Assembly: GCF_024919295.1 (NCBI RefSeq)
Contig: NZ_JANWTC010000010.1
Coordinates: 1 to 64,000 of the forward strand
DNA from: Corynebacterium lemuris
Lineage (GTDB): Bacteria > Actinomycetota > Actinomycetes > Mycobacteriales > Mycobacteriaceae
Direction of reading: 5' to 3'
Length of the DNA: 64,000 nucleotides
Shown here: positions 8,976-18,117 of the stretch, piece after piece
Position numbering within the stretch: position 1 is the first letter of the stretch
Layout: each line of letters begins with the position of its first letter
The notes under the pieces: model-generated
The model's database searches: none
The model's input: only the letters and a program-made list of their open reading frames with translations
What the model was told of the DNA's origin: nothing
Program-made: the position numbers and the translations under genes

Positions 8976-9890
8976 TCATACCATCAGACGTGATAGAAGC
9001 TCGGCTACGGTGCCTTCGGTGAGCTTCTCGACACCCTCCCCCACCAGACAGTAGGGCTGCTCCAGCGTTAATGGCCGCAGGTAGGGGTAGACCGGTGGCA
9101 TGTCCGGGTGCTGCCGCGTGTAGTCGGTCGTCAGGCCACGGGCCACGCGTCCGCTGAAGGCCCGGCTGGCCACGGAGGTCCCGCCCGCCCGGAGCAGCTC
9201 ACGGTTGGCTGCGGAGGTGCCGGCTTCCTCGGTGAGGAGGAAGGCGGAGCCGCAGGCCACGGCGACCACCCCGGGCAGTGCCAGCATGGCGGCGGCATCG
9301 GCACGGTTGCGGACACCCCCGGCGGCGACCAGGGGGAGGTTCACGTCGATGGCACGCACCAGCTCAGGCAGCGGCCGCTGGTCAGGATCCTCCGCCACTG
9401 TCCAGGTTGAGCGGTGTCCGCCGGCCTCCGGCCCCTGGACCACCAGCGCATCGGCCCCCAGTTTCGCGGCGGTGCGCGCGTCCTCCGGGTTGGTCACCGT
9501 GATCCAGGCGGCGATACCCCGGGCATGCAGTGCCTCGATCTCCGCCCGACTGAAAGGGCCGAAGGTCGCGGAGACGACGGCGGGCGGGTGCGGGGCGTCG
9601 AGAAGCGCGGCGAATTTCGCGTCGAAGCCGTTGCTGAGGTCCACCTCGGGGAGGGGGCGTCCGGCGGCGATGCGTTCGACGTCGGCGAGCGAGGTGAAGG
9701 GAGCCTGGCGGGTGAACAGGTTGACGCCGTAGGGGCCGGTGACCTCCGCCAGCTGGGCACGCAGGACAGCGGCGGGTGCGCCACCGGTGGCGAGGAAACC
9801 CAGCGAGCCTGCTGCTGCGGCGGCGTTGACCAGTCGGGGTGTTGAGGGGCCACCGGCCATCGGCGCGATGATGATCTGCGGGATATCCAT
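8976..9890 (-). CDS. Nitronate monooxygenase family flavoprotein
   Basis: A 304-residue TIM-barrel FMN protein of the nitronate monooxygenase/2-nitropropane dioxygenase family. It begins IIIAPMAGG (the usual first strand), has GADALVVQGPEAGGHR around residues 155-170 for flavin and phosphate binding, and AAGGVRNRAD before the second phosphate loop. The likely start is ATG at 9890, with a GTG three codons upstream as alternative. It is divergent from the second pth with 19 bp between starts. Its physiological substrate cannot be read from sequence; detoxification of alkyl nitronates is the family default. Confidence 0.85.
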   Translation of the reverse strand: MDIPQIIIAPMAGGPSTPRLVNAAAAAGSLGFLATGGAPAAVLRAQLAEVTGPYGVNLFTRQAPFTSLADVERIAAGRPLPEVDLSNGFDAKFAALLDAPHPPAVVSATFGPFSRAEIEALHARGIAAWITVTNPEDARTAAKLGADALVVQGPEAGGHRSTWTVAEDPDQRPLPELVRAIDVNLPLVAAGGVRNRADAAAMLALPGVVAVACGSAFLLTEEAGTSAANRELLRAGGTSVASRAFSGRVARGLTTDYTRQHPDMPPVYPYLRPLTLEQPYCLVGEGVEKLTEGTVAELLSRLMV

Positions 9891-9909
9891 GTGTGAGACA
9901 CTAACGGAC

Positions 9910-10548
9910 GTGTTCAAGCTCCTCGATCTGTTCCGCCGCAAGAAATCGACCCCCGCCGCGGCTCCCGCACAGCGGGATCTCAGGGCCGACTGGATCATCC
10001 TCGGCCTGGGCAATCCGGGACCGAAATACGCCTCAACGCGCCACAACGTCGGCTACATGGCGGTCGACGACCTGCTGGCGGCGGACGGTGACCTGCTGGA
10101 ACCGGTACCCGGGGTGAAGGCGCTGGCCGCGCAGCTGCGCCTCGGCGAGCAGGATGTGCTGGTGCTGCGTTCCACAACCTTCATGAACCTCTCCGGCGAG
10201 GCGGTGGCCCCGCTGGCGCAGCAACTCGGGGTGCCGGCGCAGCGGATCATCGTCATCCACGACGAGCTCGATCTGCCCACGGGGACGGTGCGGGTGAAAC
10301 TCGGGGGCAACGAGAACGGCCACAACGGCCTGAAGTCCTGTTCCGAACTGCTGGGCACGCGCAATTACCTGCGGGTGCGCATCGGTATCTCCCGTCCGCC
10401 GAAGGGTATGGCGGTGCCGGATTACGTGCTCTCTCCCGTCGAGGGCGGTGCAGAGCTGGACGCCGCGGTGGCCACGGCCGCCGAAGCCACCCGGATGCTC
10501 GTGGAGCAGGGACTGGACAAAACGCAGAACGAGATCCACGCCCGTTAG
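9910..10548 (+). CDS. pth2: Peptidyl-tRNA hydrolase (second copy)
   Basis: A 212-residue Pth paralogue with a 25-residue basic N-terminal extension before the core. Core motifs are intact: LGLGNPGPKY, the catalytic His at about residue 45 in TRHNVGY, TTFMNLSGE and HDELDLPTG. GTG at 9910 is chosen because upstream in-frame sequence overlaps the divergent flavoprotein gene. It and the copy at 55-600 are clearly related but not near-identical, so this is an old duplication or separate retention. Both look functional. The symbol pth2 here means second bacterial-type copy, not the archaeal Pth2 fold. Confidence 0.93.
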   Translation: MFKLLDLFRRKKSTPAAAPAQRDLRADWIILGLGNPGPKYASTRHNVGYMAVDDLLAADGDLLEPVPGVKALAAQLRLGEQDVLVLRSTTFMNLSGEAVAPLAQQLGVPAQRIIVIHDELDLPTGTVRVKLGGNENGHNGLKSCSELLGTRNYLRVRIGISRPPKGMAVPDYVLSPVEGGAELDAAVATAAEATRMLVEQGLDKTQNEIHAR

Positions 10549-10645
10549 AATCCTCATCCCTGTTTCATGGTGGTTTCATCTGCGGGAGGTGTGATGGGGG
10601 TGTGCCGGAAAACCGGACACTCCCTCCACAGACAAGGATGCCGTC

Positions 10646-10729
10646 ATGAACTTCCAGGCTCTGCTGTCCCTCTTCGGACTCTCCTCCCGGATCGACTGGG
10701 ATGACTGGGACGACCTCTTCGACGACTAG
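10646..10729 (+). CDS. 27-residue acidic small ORF
   Basis: ATG at 10646 is preceded by AAGGA (10634-10638) at proper spacing and followed by a 27-codon frame ending TAG. The peptide has a hydrophobic N-terminal half (MNFQALLSLFGLSS) and a strongly acidic, Trp-containing tail (WDDWDDLFDD). It stands alone in the gap between pth2 and prfC and is followed by a large hairpin. I do not recognise a family. The amphipathic two-part build recalls short corynebacterial envelope peptides, but it does not match the PorA or PorH sequences I remember. Confidence 0.55.
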   Translation: MNFQALLSLFGLSSRIDWDDWDDLFDD

Positions 10730-10742
10730 CTGATCCCCGCCC

Positions 10743-10786
10743 AGCCGCTGCCGCCTCCGGTGTGACCCGGGGGTACGGCAGCGGCT
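10743..10786 (+). terminator. Long-arm hairpin between the small ORF and prfC
   Basis: Perfect 11-bp arms (10743-10753 and 10776-10786) enclose a 22-nt loop. There is no T-run, so termination is uncertain. It ends just before the prfC start at 10801 and its right arm overlaps the putative prfC -10 box, so it may instead be regulatory. Confidence 0.5.
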
Positions 10787-10800
10787 ACGCTGTATTCATT

Positions 10801-12435
10801 ATGAGCACCACTGCCGAAGCGGCCCGCCGCCGCACATTCGCCGTCATCGCGCACCCGGATGCCGGTAAGTCCACCCTGACGGAGGCGCTGGCCCTGCACG
10901 CGCACATCATCTCCGAGGCGGGTGCCACACACGGCAAGGCCGGCCGCAAGGCCACCGTCTCCGACTGGATGGAGATGGAGAAGGACCGCGGCATCTCCAT
11001 CGCCTCCTCCGCCCTGCAGTTCGAGTACGCGCCCGAGGGACACGCGGGTGAGCCGTACATGATCAACCTGGTGGACACCCCGGGTCACGCGGACTTCTCG
11101 GAGGACACCTACCGTGTGCTCACGGCCGTTGACGCTGCCGTCATGCTCATCGACGCCGCGAAGGGCCTCGAGCCGCAGACCCTCAAGCTCTTCCGCGTGT
11201 GCAAGGCACGTGGGTTGCCGATCATCACCGTGATCAACAAGTGGGACCGTGTCGGCCGGGAGCCGCTGGAGCTGGTCGACGAGATCGTCCGCGAGATCGA
11301 GCTGCAGCCCACCCCGCTGTTCTGGCCGGTGGGTGAGGCCGGTGACTTCCGGGGCCTCGCGCGCGTCAGCGAGGAGGGTGAGGTTGAGGAGTACATCCAC
11401 TTCACCCGCACCGCCGGTGGTTCCACCATCGCCCCGGAGGAGTTCTACTCCCCCGATGACGCCGCCGCACGTGAGGAGGAGGTCTGGGAGACCGCCGTCG
11501 AGGAGGCCGAGCTGCTGGCCGCCGATGGTGCAGTCCACGACCAGGGCCTCTTCGAGCAGTGCGTGACTTCCCCGTTGATCTTCGCTTCCGCGATGCTCAA
11601 CTTCGGCGTGCACCAGATCCTGGACACCCTGTGCGCCATCGCGCCCGCCCCGCACGAGCGGGCGAGCGATCCGGCGGCGGTGGCGGCGTCGACAAGCGCG
11701 ATGGATGAGGTCCGCGAGCTGGACGACGAGTTCTCCGGCGTGGTGTTCAAGGTGCAGGCGGGCATGGACCGCAACCACCGCGACACCCTGGCCTTCATGC
11801 GGGTGGTCTCCGGCGAGTTCGACCGTGGCATGCAGGTCACGCATGCCCAGTCGGGTCGTAGTTTCTCCACCAAATACGCGCTGACCGTCTTCGGCCGCAC
11901 CCGCGCCACCGTGGAAACCGCCTTCCCGGGCGATATCGTCGGCCTGGTCAACGCCGGTTCCCTGGCCCCGGGTGACACGATCTACGCGGGCCGCAGGGTC
12001 CAGTTCCCGCCGATGCCGCAGTTCGCCCCCGAGCACTTCCGTACGCTGCGGGCGAAGTCGCTGGGCAAGTACAAGCAGTTCCGCAAGGCGCTCGAGCAGC
12101 TGGATTCCGAGGGCGTGGTGCAGATCCTGCGCAACGACGTCCGCGGCGAGGCGAACCCGGTCATGGCCGCGGTCGGCCCCATGCAGTTCGAGGTCATGCA
12201 GGCCCGCATGGAACTGGAGTACAACGTGGAGACGATCACCGAGCCGGTGCCCTACTCCGTGGCGCGGCGTACCGATGCTGAATCGGCCGCTGAGCTTGGC
12301 CGTCAGCGTGGCGTGGAGGTGTTCACGCGTACCGACGGCGAGCTCATCGCCCTGTTCGGCGACAAGTGGAAGCTCGCCTTCATCGAGCGCGAGCTGCCGC
12401 ACCTGACGATGGACCCGCTGGTGGCGGACGACTGA
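10801..12435 (+). CDS. prfC: Peptide chain release factor 3
   Basis: A 544-residue translational GTPase that removes RF1/RF2 from the ribosome after termination. All G motifs are present: AHPDAGKST (G1), RGISI (G2), DTPGHADF (G3) and NKWD (G4). A domain-2 beta barrel and the RF3 C-terminal domain follow. ATG at 10801 (MSTTAEA) fits the family start; TACGCT at 10786-10791 is the only nearby -10-like box and no Shine-Dalgarno is seen, so the message may be leaderless. The next gene starts one base after its stop. Confidence 0.96.
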   Translation: MSTTAEAARRRTFAVIAHPDAGKSTLTEALALHAHIISEAGATHGKAGRKATVSDWMEMEKDRGISIASSALQFEYAPEGHAGEPYMINLVDTPGHADFSEDTYRVLTAVDAAVMLIDAAKGLEPQTLKLFRVCKARGLPIITVINKWDRVGREPLELVDEIVREIELQPTPLFWPVGEAGDFRGLARVSEEGEVEEYIHFTRTAGGSTIAPEEFYSPDDAAAREEEVWETAVEEAELLAADGAVHDQGLFEQCVTSPLIFASAMLNFGVHQILDTLCAIAPAPHERASDPAAVAASTSAMDEVRELDDEFSGVVFKVQAGMDRNHRDTLAFMRVVSGEFDRGMQVTHAQSGRSFSTKYALTVFGRTRATVETAFPGDIVGLVNAGSLAPGDTIYAGRRVQFPPMPQFAPEHFRTLRAKSLGKYKQFRKALEQLDSEGVVQILRNDVRGEANPVMAAVGPMQFEVMQARMELEYNVETITEPVPYSVARRTDAESAAELGRQRGVEVFTRTDGELIALFGDKWKLAFIERELPHLTMDPLVADD

Positions 12436-12436
12436 C

Positions 12437-12790
12437 ATGGCGCTGTTCCGCCGGAAGAAGCTTGTCGACGTCCCCGCGCACCTCACCGAGGTCGCGCTCG
12501 GGCACCTGCAGGTGCACACGGCCGAGTCCCTGGTGATCATCACCCTGGGTGTAGCCGATGTGCCTCTGCTTCACGATGCCCTCAGCTCCCCCACCGCCCT
12601 GTCCGCGGCGGACAAGCGCGTGGTGCTGGTCCCGGTGAAGGATTCCCGGCTGGTGCCCGCCCACGACCCGAAACGCGGCTGGATCATCCCGGTCACCCGT
12701 GACGTGGCCGCCGAGATCACCTCGACGCTGCAGGCGGAGCCGGGTGGCTATGAACTCGCCGGGCTCAACGTGGCCTTCATCGTGGAATAG
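12437..12790 (+). CDS. Conserved-looking protein of unknown function downstream of prfC
   Basis: A 117-residue protein with no motif I can name. The N-terminus is basic (ALFRRKK); the rest alternates short hydrophobic strands and charged turns, suggesting a small alpha/beta cytoplasmic fold without membrane segments. Its ATG lies one base after the prfC stop, so translation is probably coupled to RF3. That is the only functional hint. Confidence 0.75.
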   Translation: MALFRRKKLVDVPAHLTEVALGHLQVHTAESLVIITLGVADVPLLHDALSSPTALSAADKRVVLVPVKDSRLVPAHDPKRGWIIPVTRDVAAEITSTLQAEPGGYELAGLNVAFIVE

Positions 12791-12792
12791 CG

Positions 12793-13455
12793 CTACAGCA
12801 GCGCAGAAATACCGAAGACTGTGAGCGCGACCGCCACCACATAACCGGCGAGTTTGACCATGAGCTCCTGACGGGTGCGCATGTACTCGAAGGCGCGGCC
12901 GAAAAGGCTGTAGGGGTAGGCGCGGACCATCCCGACGAAGAACGCGGAGATGGCGGGCAGGCTAAGCGCCAGGCTGGCGTAGAAGAACAGTCCAATGTAG
13001 CGCACCGCCGGGCCGTAACCGCTGGTGGAGAGATAACCCAGCCCGAAGAAAAAGGGGAACGACGTGGCTGACTGGATGACGCCCAACAGGAATCCCACCC
13101 CGACGGTCTTTGCCGACGGCGTCTGTAACGGCTCCAGCAGCTTCCTGACCAGGGCCGAATCACCATTTTCGGAGTTGCGGGCCGTGAGTACCAGCGTGAT
13201 CACACCGGTGACGATGAGCAGGATGCCGAAGACCGGCGATTCCAGTGCCTGCTGCACCAGGTCACCCAGCCCGTCGAAGATGAGCAGGGTGACCAGGGCG
13301 AGGAGGAGCACCCCGAGCCAGTCACCCGCGATGAGCAGGGTGACGATGCGCCGGTAGCGACCGGTGCGTGGCAGCATCACGCCCAGGGCGACGATGACAC
13401 CGATGAGCAGCGCGTTGAGGGAATCCAACAGCGCGAAGGACACGGCCTGGAACAA
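12793..13455 (-). CDS. Six-helix integral membrane protein, LysE/DsbD-like
   Basis: A 220-residue hydrophobic protein with about six membrane helices and short loops. The repeated G-hydrophobic pattern and central Pro-rich helix (QSATSFPFFFGLGYL) resemble the LysE/DsbD/GAP superfamily of small exporters and electron carriers. No paired cysteines are present, so thiol transfer as in CcdA is unlikely. It converges with the gene at 12437-12790 (2 bp between stops). The substrate is unknown. Confidence 0.75.
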   Translation of the reverse strand: MFQAVSFALLDSLNALLIGVIVALGVMLPRTGRYRRIVTLLIAGDWLGVLLLALVTLLIFDGLGDLVQQALESPVFGILLIVTGVITLVLTARNSENGDSALVRKLLEPLQTPSAKTVGVGFLLGVIQSATSFPFFFGLGYLSTSGYGPAVRYIGLFFYASLALSLPAISAFFVGMVRAYPYSLFGRAFEYMRTRQELMVKLAGYVVAVALTVFGISALL

Positions 13456-13505
13456 AGATGCCGCCCTTTCCGGGGAGAGCTGACGGGTGGGGGTTCCCGA
13501 CGATT

Positions 13506-14003
13506 CTACGCAGCCGGGACCGGGACCGGTTCCTCGGCCACGACGATACCGTCGGCGTCGGCATACAGGATGTGCCCCGGCACGAAGTCGACCCCGCCGA
13601 AGGAGAGGGTGACGTCCTTCTCCCCCGCGGCATCCTTGGCGGATTTCCGGGGGTTGGTGCCGAGCGCCTTGGTGCCGATCTCCAGGGTGCGGATGACCGC
13701 GGAATCGCGGATCGCCCCGAGGATGACCACACCGGCCCAGCCGTTCGCCACGCCGGCGCCGGCGATGAGATCCCCCATGAGTGCGGTGTGGAGGGAGCTC
13801 TCCCCGTCGACGACGAGCACGCCGCCCGGGTTGGGGATGTTCAGCGTCTGCTTGACCAGGCCATTGTCCTGGAAGCAGCGGATCGTGGTGATGGGGCCGC
13901 AGAATTCGGTGACGCCGCCGAAGTCCCGGAACTGGGTGTCGCAGGAGCGGACGTCCTCACCGATGATGTCGACAAGGTCGGCGGTGGGAATGAAGGTGGC
14001 CAT
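13506..14003 (-). CDS. RraA-like protein (HMG/CHA aldolase family)
   Basis: A 165-residue RraA-fold protein. The diagnostic block around residues 85-105 ([15 protein letters not shown]) holds the Arg and Asp used for substrate and metal in 4-hydroxy-4-methyl-2-oxoglutarate aldolases. Actinobacterial members are annotated either as RNase E inhibitor RraA or as this aldolase, and sequence alone cannot decide. ATG at 14003 is preceded by GAAAGG. Downstream of aceA on the same strand, it is separated by a hairpin, so it probably has its own promoter. Confidence 0.85.
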   Translation of the reverse strand: MATFIPTADLVDIIGEDVRSCDTQFRDFGGVTEFCGPITTIRCFQDNGLVKQTLNIPNPGGVLVVDGESSLHTALMGDLIAGAGVANGWAGVVILGAIRDSAVIRTLEIGTKALGTNPRKSAKDAAGEKDVTLSFGGVDFVPGHILYADADGIVVAEEPVPVPAA

Positions 14004-14054
14004 ACGTGGGATTGCCTTTCTGGAGGTGTGGGGGCGGTGCCTGGAAAGCACGAA

Positions 14055-14092
14055 AGCGGCGTGCCCGTGAATAACTCACGATGCACGCCGCT
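14055..14092 (-). terminator. Hairpin downstream of aceA
   Basis: Ten-bp arms (14055-14064, 14083-14092) with a nested GTGA/TCAC stem. It lies 26 bp past the aceA stop, and TTT follows on the minus strand. Confidence 0.7.
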
Positions 14093-14118
14093 ACCGGTGT
14101 CGATCTGGAAGCTGGTTC

Positions 14119-15414
14119 CTAGTGGAACTGGCCTTCCTCGGTGGAGCCCTTCAGCGCGGTGGTGGAGGACAGCGGGTCGACGGTGGTGGCGATGGTGTCG
14201 AAGTAGCCGGCACCGACCTCACGCTGGTGCTTGACGGCGGTGAAGCCACGCTCCTCGGCGGCCTTGAACTCGCGGTTCTGCAGGTCGACGAAGGCGGGCA
14301 TACCCTCGCGGGCGTAGCCGTGGGCCAGGTCGAACATGCCGTAGTTCAGGGAGTGGAAGCCTGCCAGGGTGATGAACTGGAAGGTGAAGCCCATCGCGCC
14401 CAGCTCCTTCTGGAACTTGGCGATCTCGTCTGCATCGAGGTGTGCGGACCAGTTGAAGGACGGGGAGCAGTTGTAGGACAGCAGCTGGTCCGGGAACTCC
14501 TCGTGGACGCCGTCGGCGAACTTCTTGGCCAGTTCGAGGTCCGGGGTACCGGTCTCCATCCAGATCATGTCTGCGTACGGAGCGTAGGACTTCGCACGTG
14601 CGATGCAGGGCTCGAGGCCGTTCTTCACGTGGTAGTAGCCCTCAGCGGTGCGCTCGCCGGTGATGTACGGCTTGTCGCGCTCATCGACGTCGGAGGTGAT
14701 CAGGGTGGCGGCCTCGGCGTCGGTACGGGCGATGACGACGGTCGGGGTGTTGGCGACGTCAGAGGCCAGGCGCGCAGAGGTCAGGGTGCGGATGTGCTGC
14801 TGGGTCGGGATGAGGACCTTGCCACCGAGGTGGCCGCACTTCTTCTCGGAGGCGAGCTGATCCTCCCAGTGGGTGCCGGCGGCACCGGCGTTGATCATGG
14901 CCTTCTGGAGCTCGTAGACGTTGAGAGCGCCACCGAAGCCGGCCTCACCGTCAGCGACGATCGGGACCAGCCAGTCCTCGACGGAGGTGTCACCCTCGAC
15001 GCGGGAGATCTCATCGGCACGCATCAGAGCGTTGTTGATGCGACGGACGACGTTCGGCACGGAGTTGGCCGGGTACAGGGACTGGTCCGGGTAGGTGTGG
15101 CCGGAGAGGTTGGCGTCACCTGCGACCTGCCAGCCCGAGAGGTAGACAGCCTGCAGGCCGGCGCGGACCTGCTGCACCGCCTGGTTACCGGTGAGGGCAC
15201 CGAGGGAGTTGATGTAGGAGCCGTCACGCTTGGAGACCTTGTCCCACAGGATCTCGGCGCCGCGGCGGGCGAGGGTGTGCTCCTCGATGACGTTGCCCTG
15301 GAGCTGCTCCACCTGCTCAGCGGTGTAGTCGCGGGTGATGCCTTCCCAGCGGGGGTTCTCGTCCCAGTCCTTCTGGATCTCAGCTGCGGTACGTGCCTGG
15401 CCGGTAGTGGTCAT
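14119..15414 (-). CDS. aceA: Isocitrate lyase
   Basis: A 431-residue glyoxylate-shunt enzyme splitting isocitrate into glyoxylate and succinate. The catalytic loop KKCGHLGG has Cys193, and other lyase blocks are intact ([24 protein letters not shown]). Length matches corynebacterial AceA. It is divergent from malate synthase aceB across a 476-bp control region, the arrangement known in C. glutamicum, where acetate regulators RamA/RamB and GlxR act on both genes. Confidence 0.97.
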   Translation of the reverse strand: MTTTGQARTAAEIQKDWDENPRWEGITRDYTAEQVEQLQGNVIEEHTLARRGAEILWDKVSKRDGSYINSLGALTGNQAVQQVRAGLQAVYLSGWQVAGDANLSGHTYPDQSLYPANSVPNVVRRINNALMRADEISRVEGDTSVEDWLVPIVADGEAGFGGALNVYELQKAMINAGAAGTHWEDQLASEKKCGHLGGKVLIPTQQHIRTLTSARLASDVANTPTVVIARTDAEAATLITSDVDERDKPYITGERTAEGYYHVKNGLEPCIARAKSYAPYADMIWMETGTPDLELAKKFADGVHEEFPDQLLSYNCSPSFNWSAHLDADEIAKFQKELGAMGFTFQFITLAGFHSLNYGMFDLAHGYAREGMPAFVDLQNREFKAAEERGFTAVKHQREVGAGYFDTIATTVDPLSSTTALKGSTEEGQFH

Positions 15415-15798
15415 GGAGAGGACTCACTTTCCTGTCTTGTTCGCCGAGCCAGCCCGTGGGGCTGCCCGGCGTGGGGATGGAGGAGGGTTCCACCTGCGGG
15501 ATCTGCATCCGCTCTTGGTGGCGTGACTCACACAGTGCCCTTAAAAGTGCGCGTCGTCAATGGCTGGGGCCGTCCAAATTATGTGCGGGGGTAGCGGGGG
15601 TTTTTGCTAATTTTGTTAACCCCACAACCCCCGGAGGTCGAATGCCCGGTTGACTCCCACCCCCATGGCCTGCGCAAATGAATCGAAACCAAAACTGCAG
15701 GTACAGCCCGCCAGTCCCCCAAAATCATGCGAACAAACGGGTGAGACCGATGTCATAACAGGGGTAGGGGGCGGCTAAATCCGCGAAACCATTTACCC

Positions 15799-15814
15799 CG
15801 TGACTGGAATCACT
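15799..15814. promoter_or_regulatory. GlxR (CRP-like) site upstream of aceB
   Basis: CGTGA-N6-TCACT matches the inner eight of the GlxR consensus TGTGA-N6-TCACA perfectly and differs only at the outermost bases. It ends 19 bp before the putative aceB -10, so it would overlap the -35 region and suit repression, as reported for aceB in C. glutamicum. Confidence 0.75.
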
Positions 15815-15832
15815 TAGGGTGGGGGCATCGCC

Positions 15833-15838
15833 TAGTAT
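15833..15838 (+). promoter_or_regulatory. Putative aceB -10 box
   Basis: TAGTAT, 53 bp before the aceB ATG. A start about 7 nt downstream would give a roughly 46-nt leader with AAGGAG at 15878-15883. Confidence 0.5.
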
Positions 15839-15890
15839 GCGAGTGTTTCCGCATTTGTTCAGATTCCCAGACCCGCCAAGGAGCATTCAG

Positions 15891-18089
15891 ATGACTCAGA
15901 CTGAGTTGAAGGACACCACCGAACGCATCGAGGTCGCCGGCCTTCAGGTTGCCAAGGTCCTGCACGACTTCCTCGCCAATGAGGTCCTCCCGGTCGTGGG
16001 CGTCGACGCCGACGAGTTCTGGAACGGTTTCGCCGGGATCGTCAAGGAGTTCACCCCGCGGAACAAGGAACTGCTCGCCCGCCGCGACGAGCTGCAGGAG
16101 AAGCTCGACGAGTACTACCGCGCCAACCCCGGCCAGCCTGACCCGGCTGAGCACGAGAACTTCCTGCGTGAGATCGGTTACCTGGTGGACGCGCCGGAGG
16201 AGGGCGAAATCCGTACCCGCGGCGTCGACGACGAGATCGCCATCATGGCCGGCCCGCAGCTGGTTGTCCCGATCCTCAACGCCCGTTTCGCCCTCAACGC
16301 CGCGAACGCACGCTGGGGTTCCCTCTACGACGCCCTCTACGGCACCAACGCCATCCCCGAGGATGACGGTGCCGAGAAGGGCAGGAGCTACAACCCGGTC
16401 CGCGGCAGGAAGGTCATCGCCTGGGGCCGGGACTTCCTGGACAAGGCTGTCCCGCTGGACGGCGCCTCCCACGCCGACGTCGACCGCTACGACATCACCG
16501 CCGGCTACCTGGTCGCCCGTGTCGGCGACCAGGAGCACCGCCTGCAGGACAAGACCGCCTACCGCGGCTTCACCGGTGACCTCGAGGATCCGTCCTCCAT
16601 CCTGCTGCGCAACAACGGCCTGCACATTGAGCTGCAGGTCGACCCGTCCACCCCGGTGGGCAAGGACGACAAGTGCGGCATCAAGGACATCGTCCTCGAG
16701 TCCGCCATCACCACCATCATGGACTTCGAGGACTCCATCGCCGCGGTTGACGGTGAGGACAAGACCCTCGGCTACCGCAACTGGTTCGGCCTGAACACCG
16801 GTGAGCTGAAGGAGGAGGTCGCCAAGGGCGACCGGACCTTCACCCGCACCCTCAACCGCGACCGCAACTTCATCGGCCGCAACGGCACCGACATCCGTCT
16901 TCACGGCCGTTCCCTGCTGTTTGTCCGCAACGTCGGCCACCTCATGCAGAACCCGGCGATCCTCGTTGACGGCGAAGAGGTCTTCGAGGGCATCATGGAT
17001 GCTGTGGTCACTACCGTCACCGCCATCCCCGGCCTGGACGTCCGCAACCCGCTGCGCAACTCCCGCACCGGCTCGATCTACATCGTCAAGCCGAAGCAGC
17101 ACGGCCCGGACGAGGTCGCCTTCACCAACGACCTGTTCGCCCGCGTCGAGGACCTGCTCGGCCTGCCGCGCTACACCCTCAAGGTCGGTGTCATGGACGA
17201 GGAGCGCCGCACCTCCGTCAACCTGGACGCGTGCATCATGAACGTCGCGGACCGCCTGGCGTTCATCAACACCGGCTTCCTGGACCGCACCGGCGATGAG
17301 ATCCACACCTCCATGCAGGCCGGCGCCATGGTCCGCAAGGCCGACATGCAGAAGGCCCCGTGGAAGCAGTCCTACGAGGATTCCAACGTCGACGCAGGCC
17401 TGGCCCGCGGTCTGTCGGGCAAGTCCCAGATCGGCAAGGGCATGTGGGCCATGACCGAGCTGATGGCAGAGATGCTGGAGGCCAAGATCGGTCAGCCGCG
17501 TGAGGGTGCGAACACCGCCTGGGTCCCCTCCCCCACCGGTGCGACCCTGCACGCCACCCACTACCACCAGGTCGATGTCTTCTCCGTCCAGGACGAGCTC
17601 AAGGCGAAGGGCCGCCGGGACACCTTCCACGGTCTGCTGACCGTCCCCGTCTCCCCCTCCACCGACTGGTCCGAGGAGGAGAAGAAGGAGGAGCTGGACA
17701 ACAACTGCCAATCCATCTTGGGCTATGTCGTCCGCTGGGTCGAGCAGGGTGTCGGCTGCTCCAAGGTCCCGGACATCCACGACATCGACCTCATGGAGGA
17801 CCGTGCGACCCTGCGCATCTCCTCCCAGCTGCTGTGCAACTGGCTGGTCCACGGTGTCGTCACCGAGGAGGAGGTTCTCGAATCCCTCAAGCGCATGGCA
17901 GAGGTCGTCGACCGCCAGAATGAGGGGGACCCGGCCTACCTGCCGATGGCCGTCGACTTCGACTACTCCATCGCCTTCCAGGCCGCCAAGGACCTGATCT
18001 TCAAGGGCACGGAATCCCCCTCGGGTTACACCGAGCCGATCCTGCACGCCAAGCGCCGTGAGTTCAAGGAGCGCCAGGGCATCAAGTAG
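15891..18089 (+). CDS. aceB: Malate synthase G
   Basis: A 732-residue malate synthase of the large monomeric G type, condensing glyoxylate with acetyl-CoA. The metal/glyoxylate block [14 protein letters not shown] lies near residue 280, [14 protein letters not shown] near 460, and the C-terminal catalytic Asp region near residue 630. AAGGAG at 15878-15883 fixes ATG 15891 (MTQTEL); upstream in-frame starts lie in the promoter. With aceA it completes the glyoxylate shunt. Confidence 0.97.
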   Translation: MTQTELKDTTERIEVAGLQVAKVLHDFLANEVLPVVGVDADEFWNGFAGIVKEFTPRNKELLARRDELQEKLDEYYRANPGQPDPAEHENFLREIGYLVDAPEEGEIRTRGVDDEIAIMAGPQLVVPILNARFALNAANARWGSLYDALYGTNAIPEDDGAEKGRSYNPVRGRKVIAWGRDFLDKAVPLDGASHADVDRYDITAGYLVARVGDQEHRLQDKTAYRGFTGDLEDPSSILLRNNGLHIELQVDPSTPVGKDDKCGIKDIVLESAITTIMDFEDSIAAVDGEDKTLGYRNWFGLNTGELKEEVAKGDRTFTRTLNRDRNFIGRNGTDIRLHGRSLLFVRNVGHLMQNPAILVDGEEVFEGIMDAVVTTVTAIPGLDVRNPLRNSRTGSIYIVKPKQHGPDEVAFTNDLFARVEDLLGLPRYTLKVGVMDEERRTSVNLDACIMNVADRLAFINTGFLDRTGDEIHTSMQAGAMVRKADMQKAPWKQSYEDSNVDAGLARGLSGKSQIGKGMWAMTELMAEMLEAKIGQPREGANTAWVPSPTGATLHATHYHQVDVFSVQDELKAKGRRDTFHGLLTVPVSPSTDWSEEEKKEELDNNCQSILGYVVRWVEQGVGCSKVPDIHDIDLMEDRATLRISSQLLCNWLVHGVVTEEEVLESLKRMAEVVDRQNEGDPAYLPMAVDFDYSIAFQAAKDLIFKGTESPSGYTEPILHAKRREFKERQGIK

Positions 18090-18105
18090 GACCGGGGGCT
18101 TAAGT

Positions 18106-18111
18106 TATCCT
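18106..18111 (+). promoter_or_regulatory. -10 box for a leaderless transcript
   Basis: TATCCT, then six bases, then ATG at 18118. This is one of many such boxes in the window. Confidence 0.6.
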
Positions 18112-18117
18112 GGGCCC

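Larger units (their letters stand above)
15415..15890. promoter_or_regulatory. aceA-aceB divergent control region
   Basis: This 476-bp gap holds no gene I can support. It has G5T tracts at 15587-15592 and 15596-15601, AACCCC at 15618-15623, AACCCCC at 15626-15632 and AGGGGT at 15760-15765, which resemble RamA boxes (a run of 4-6 C or G flanked by A/T). A GlxR-type palindrome lies at 15799-15814, and a -10-like TAGTAT for aceB at 15833-15838. On the minus strand CATAAT near 15578-15583 could be the aceA -10. A/T-rich GCAAA/TTTGC words around 15604-15615 and 15675 may be RamB-related, but weakly. Confidence 0.7.

Noticed and set aside
10726..12543. Long minus-strand frame opposite prfC
   Set aside because: All GTPase motifs lie on the plus strand; the reverse is repetitive and without a plausible start context.
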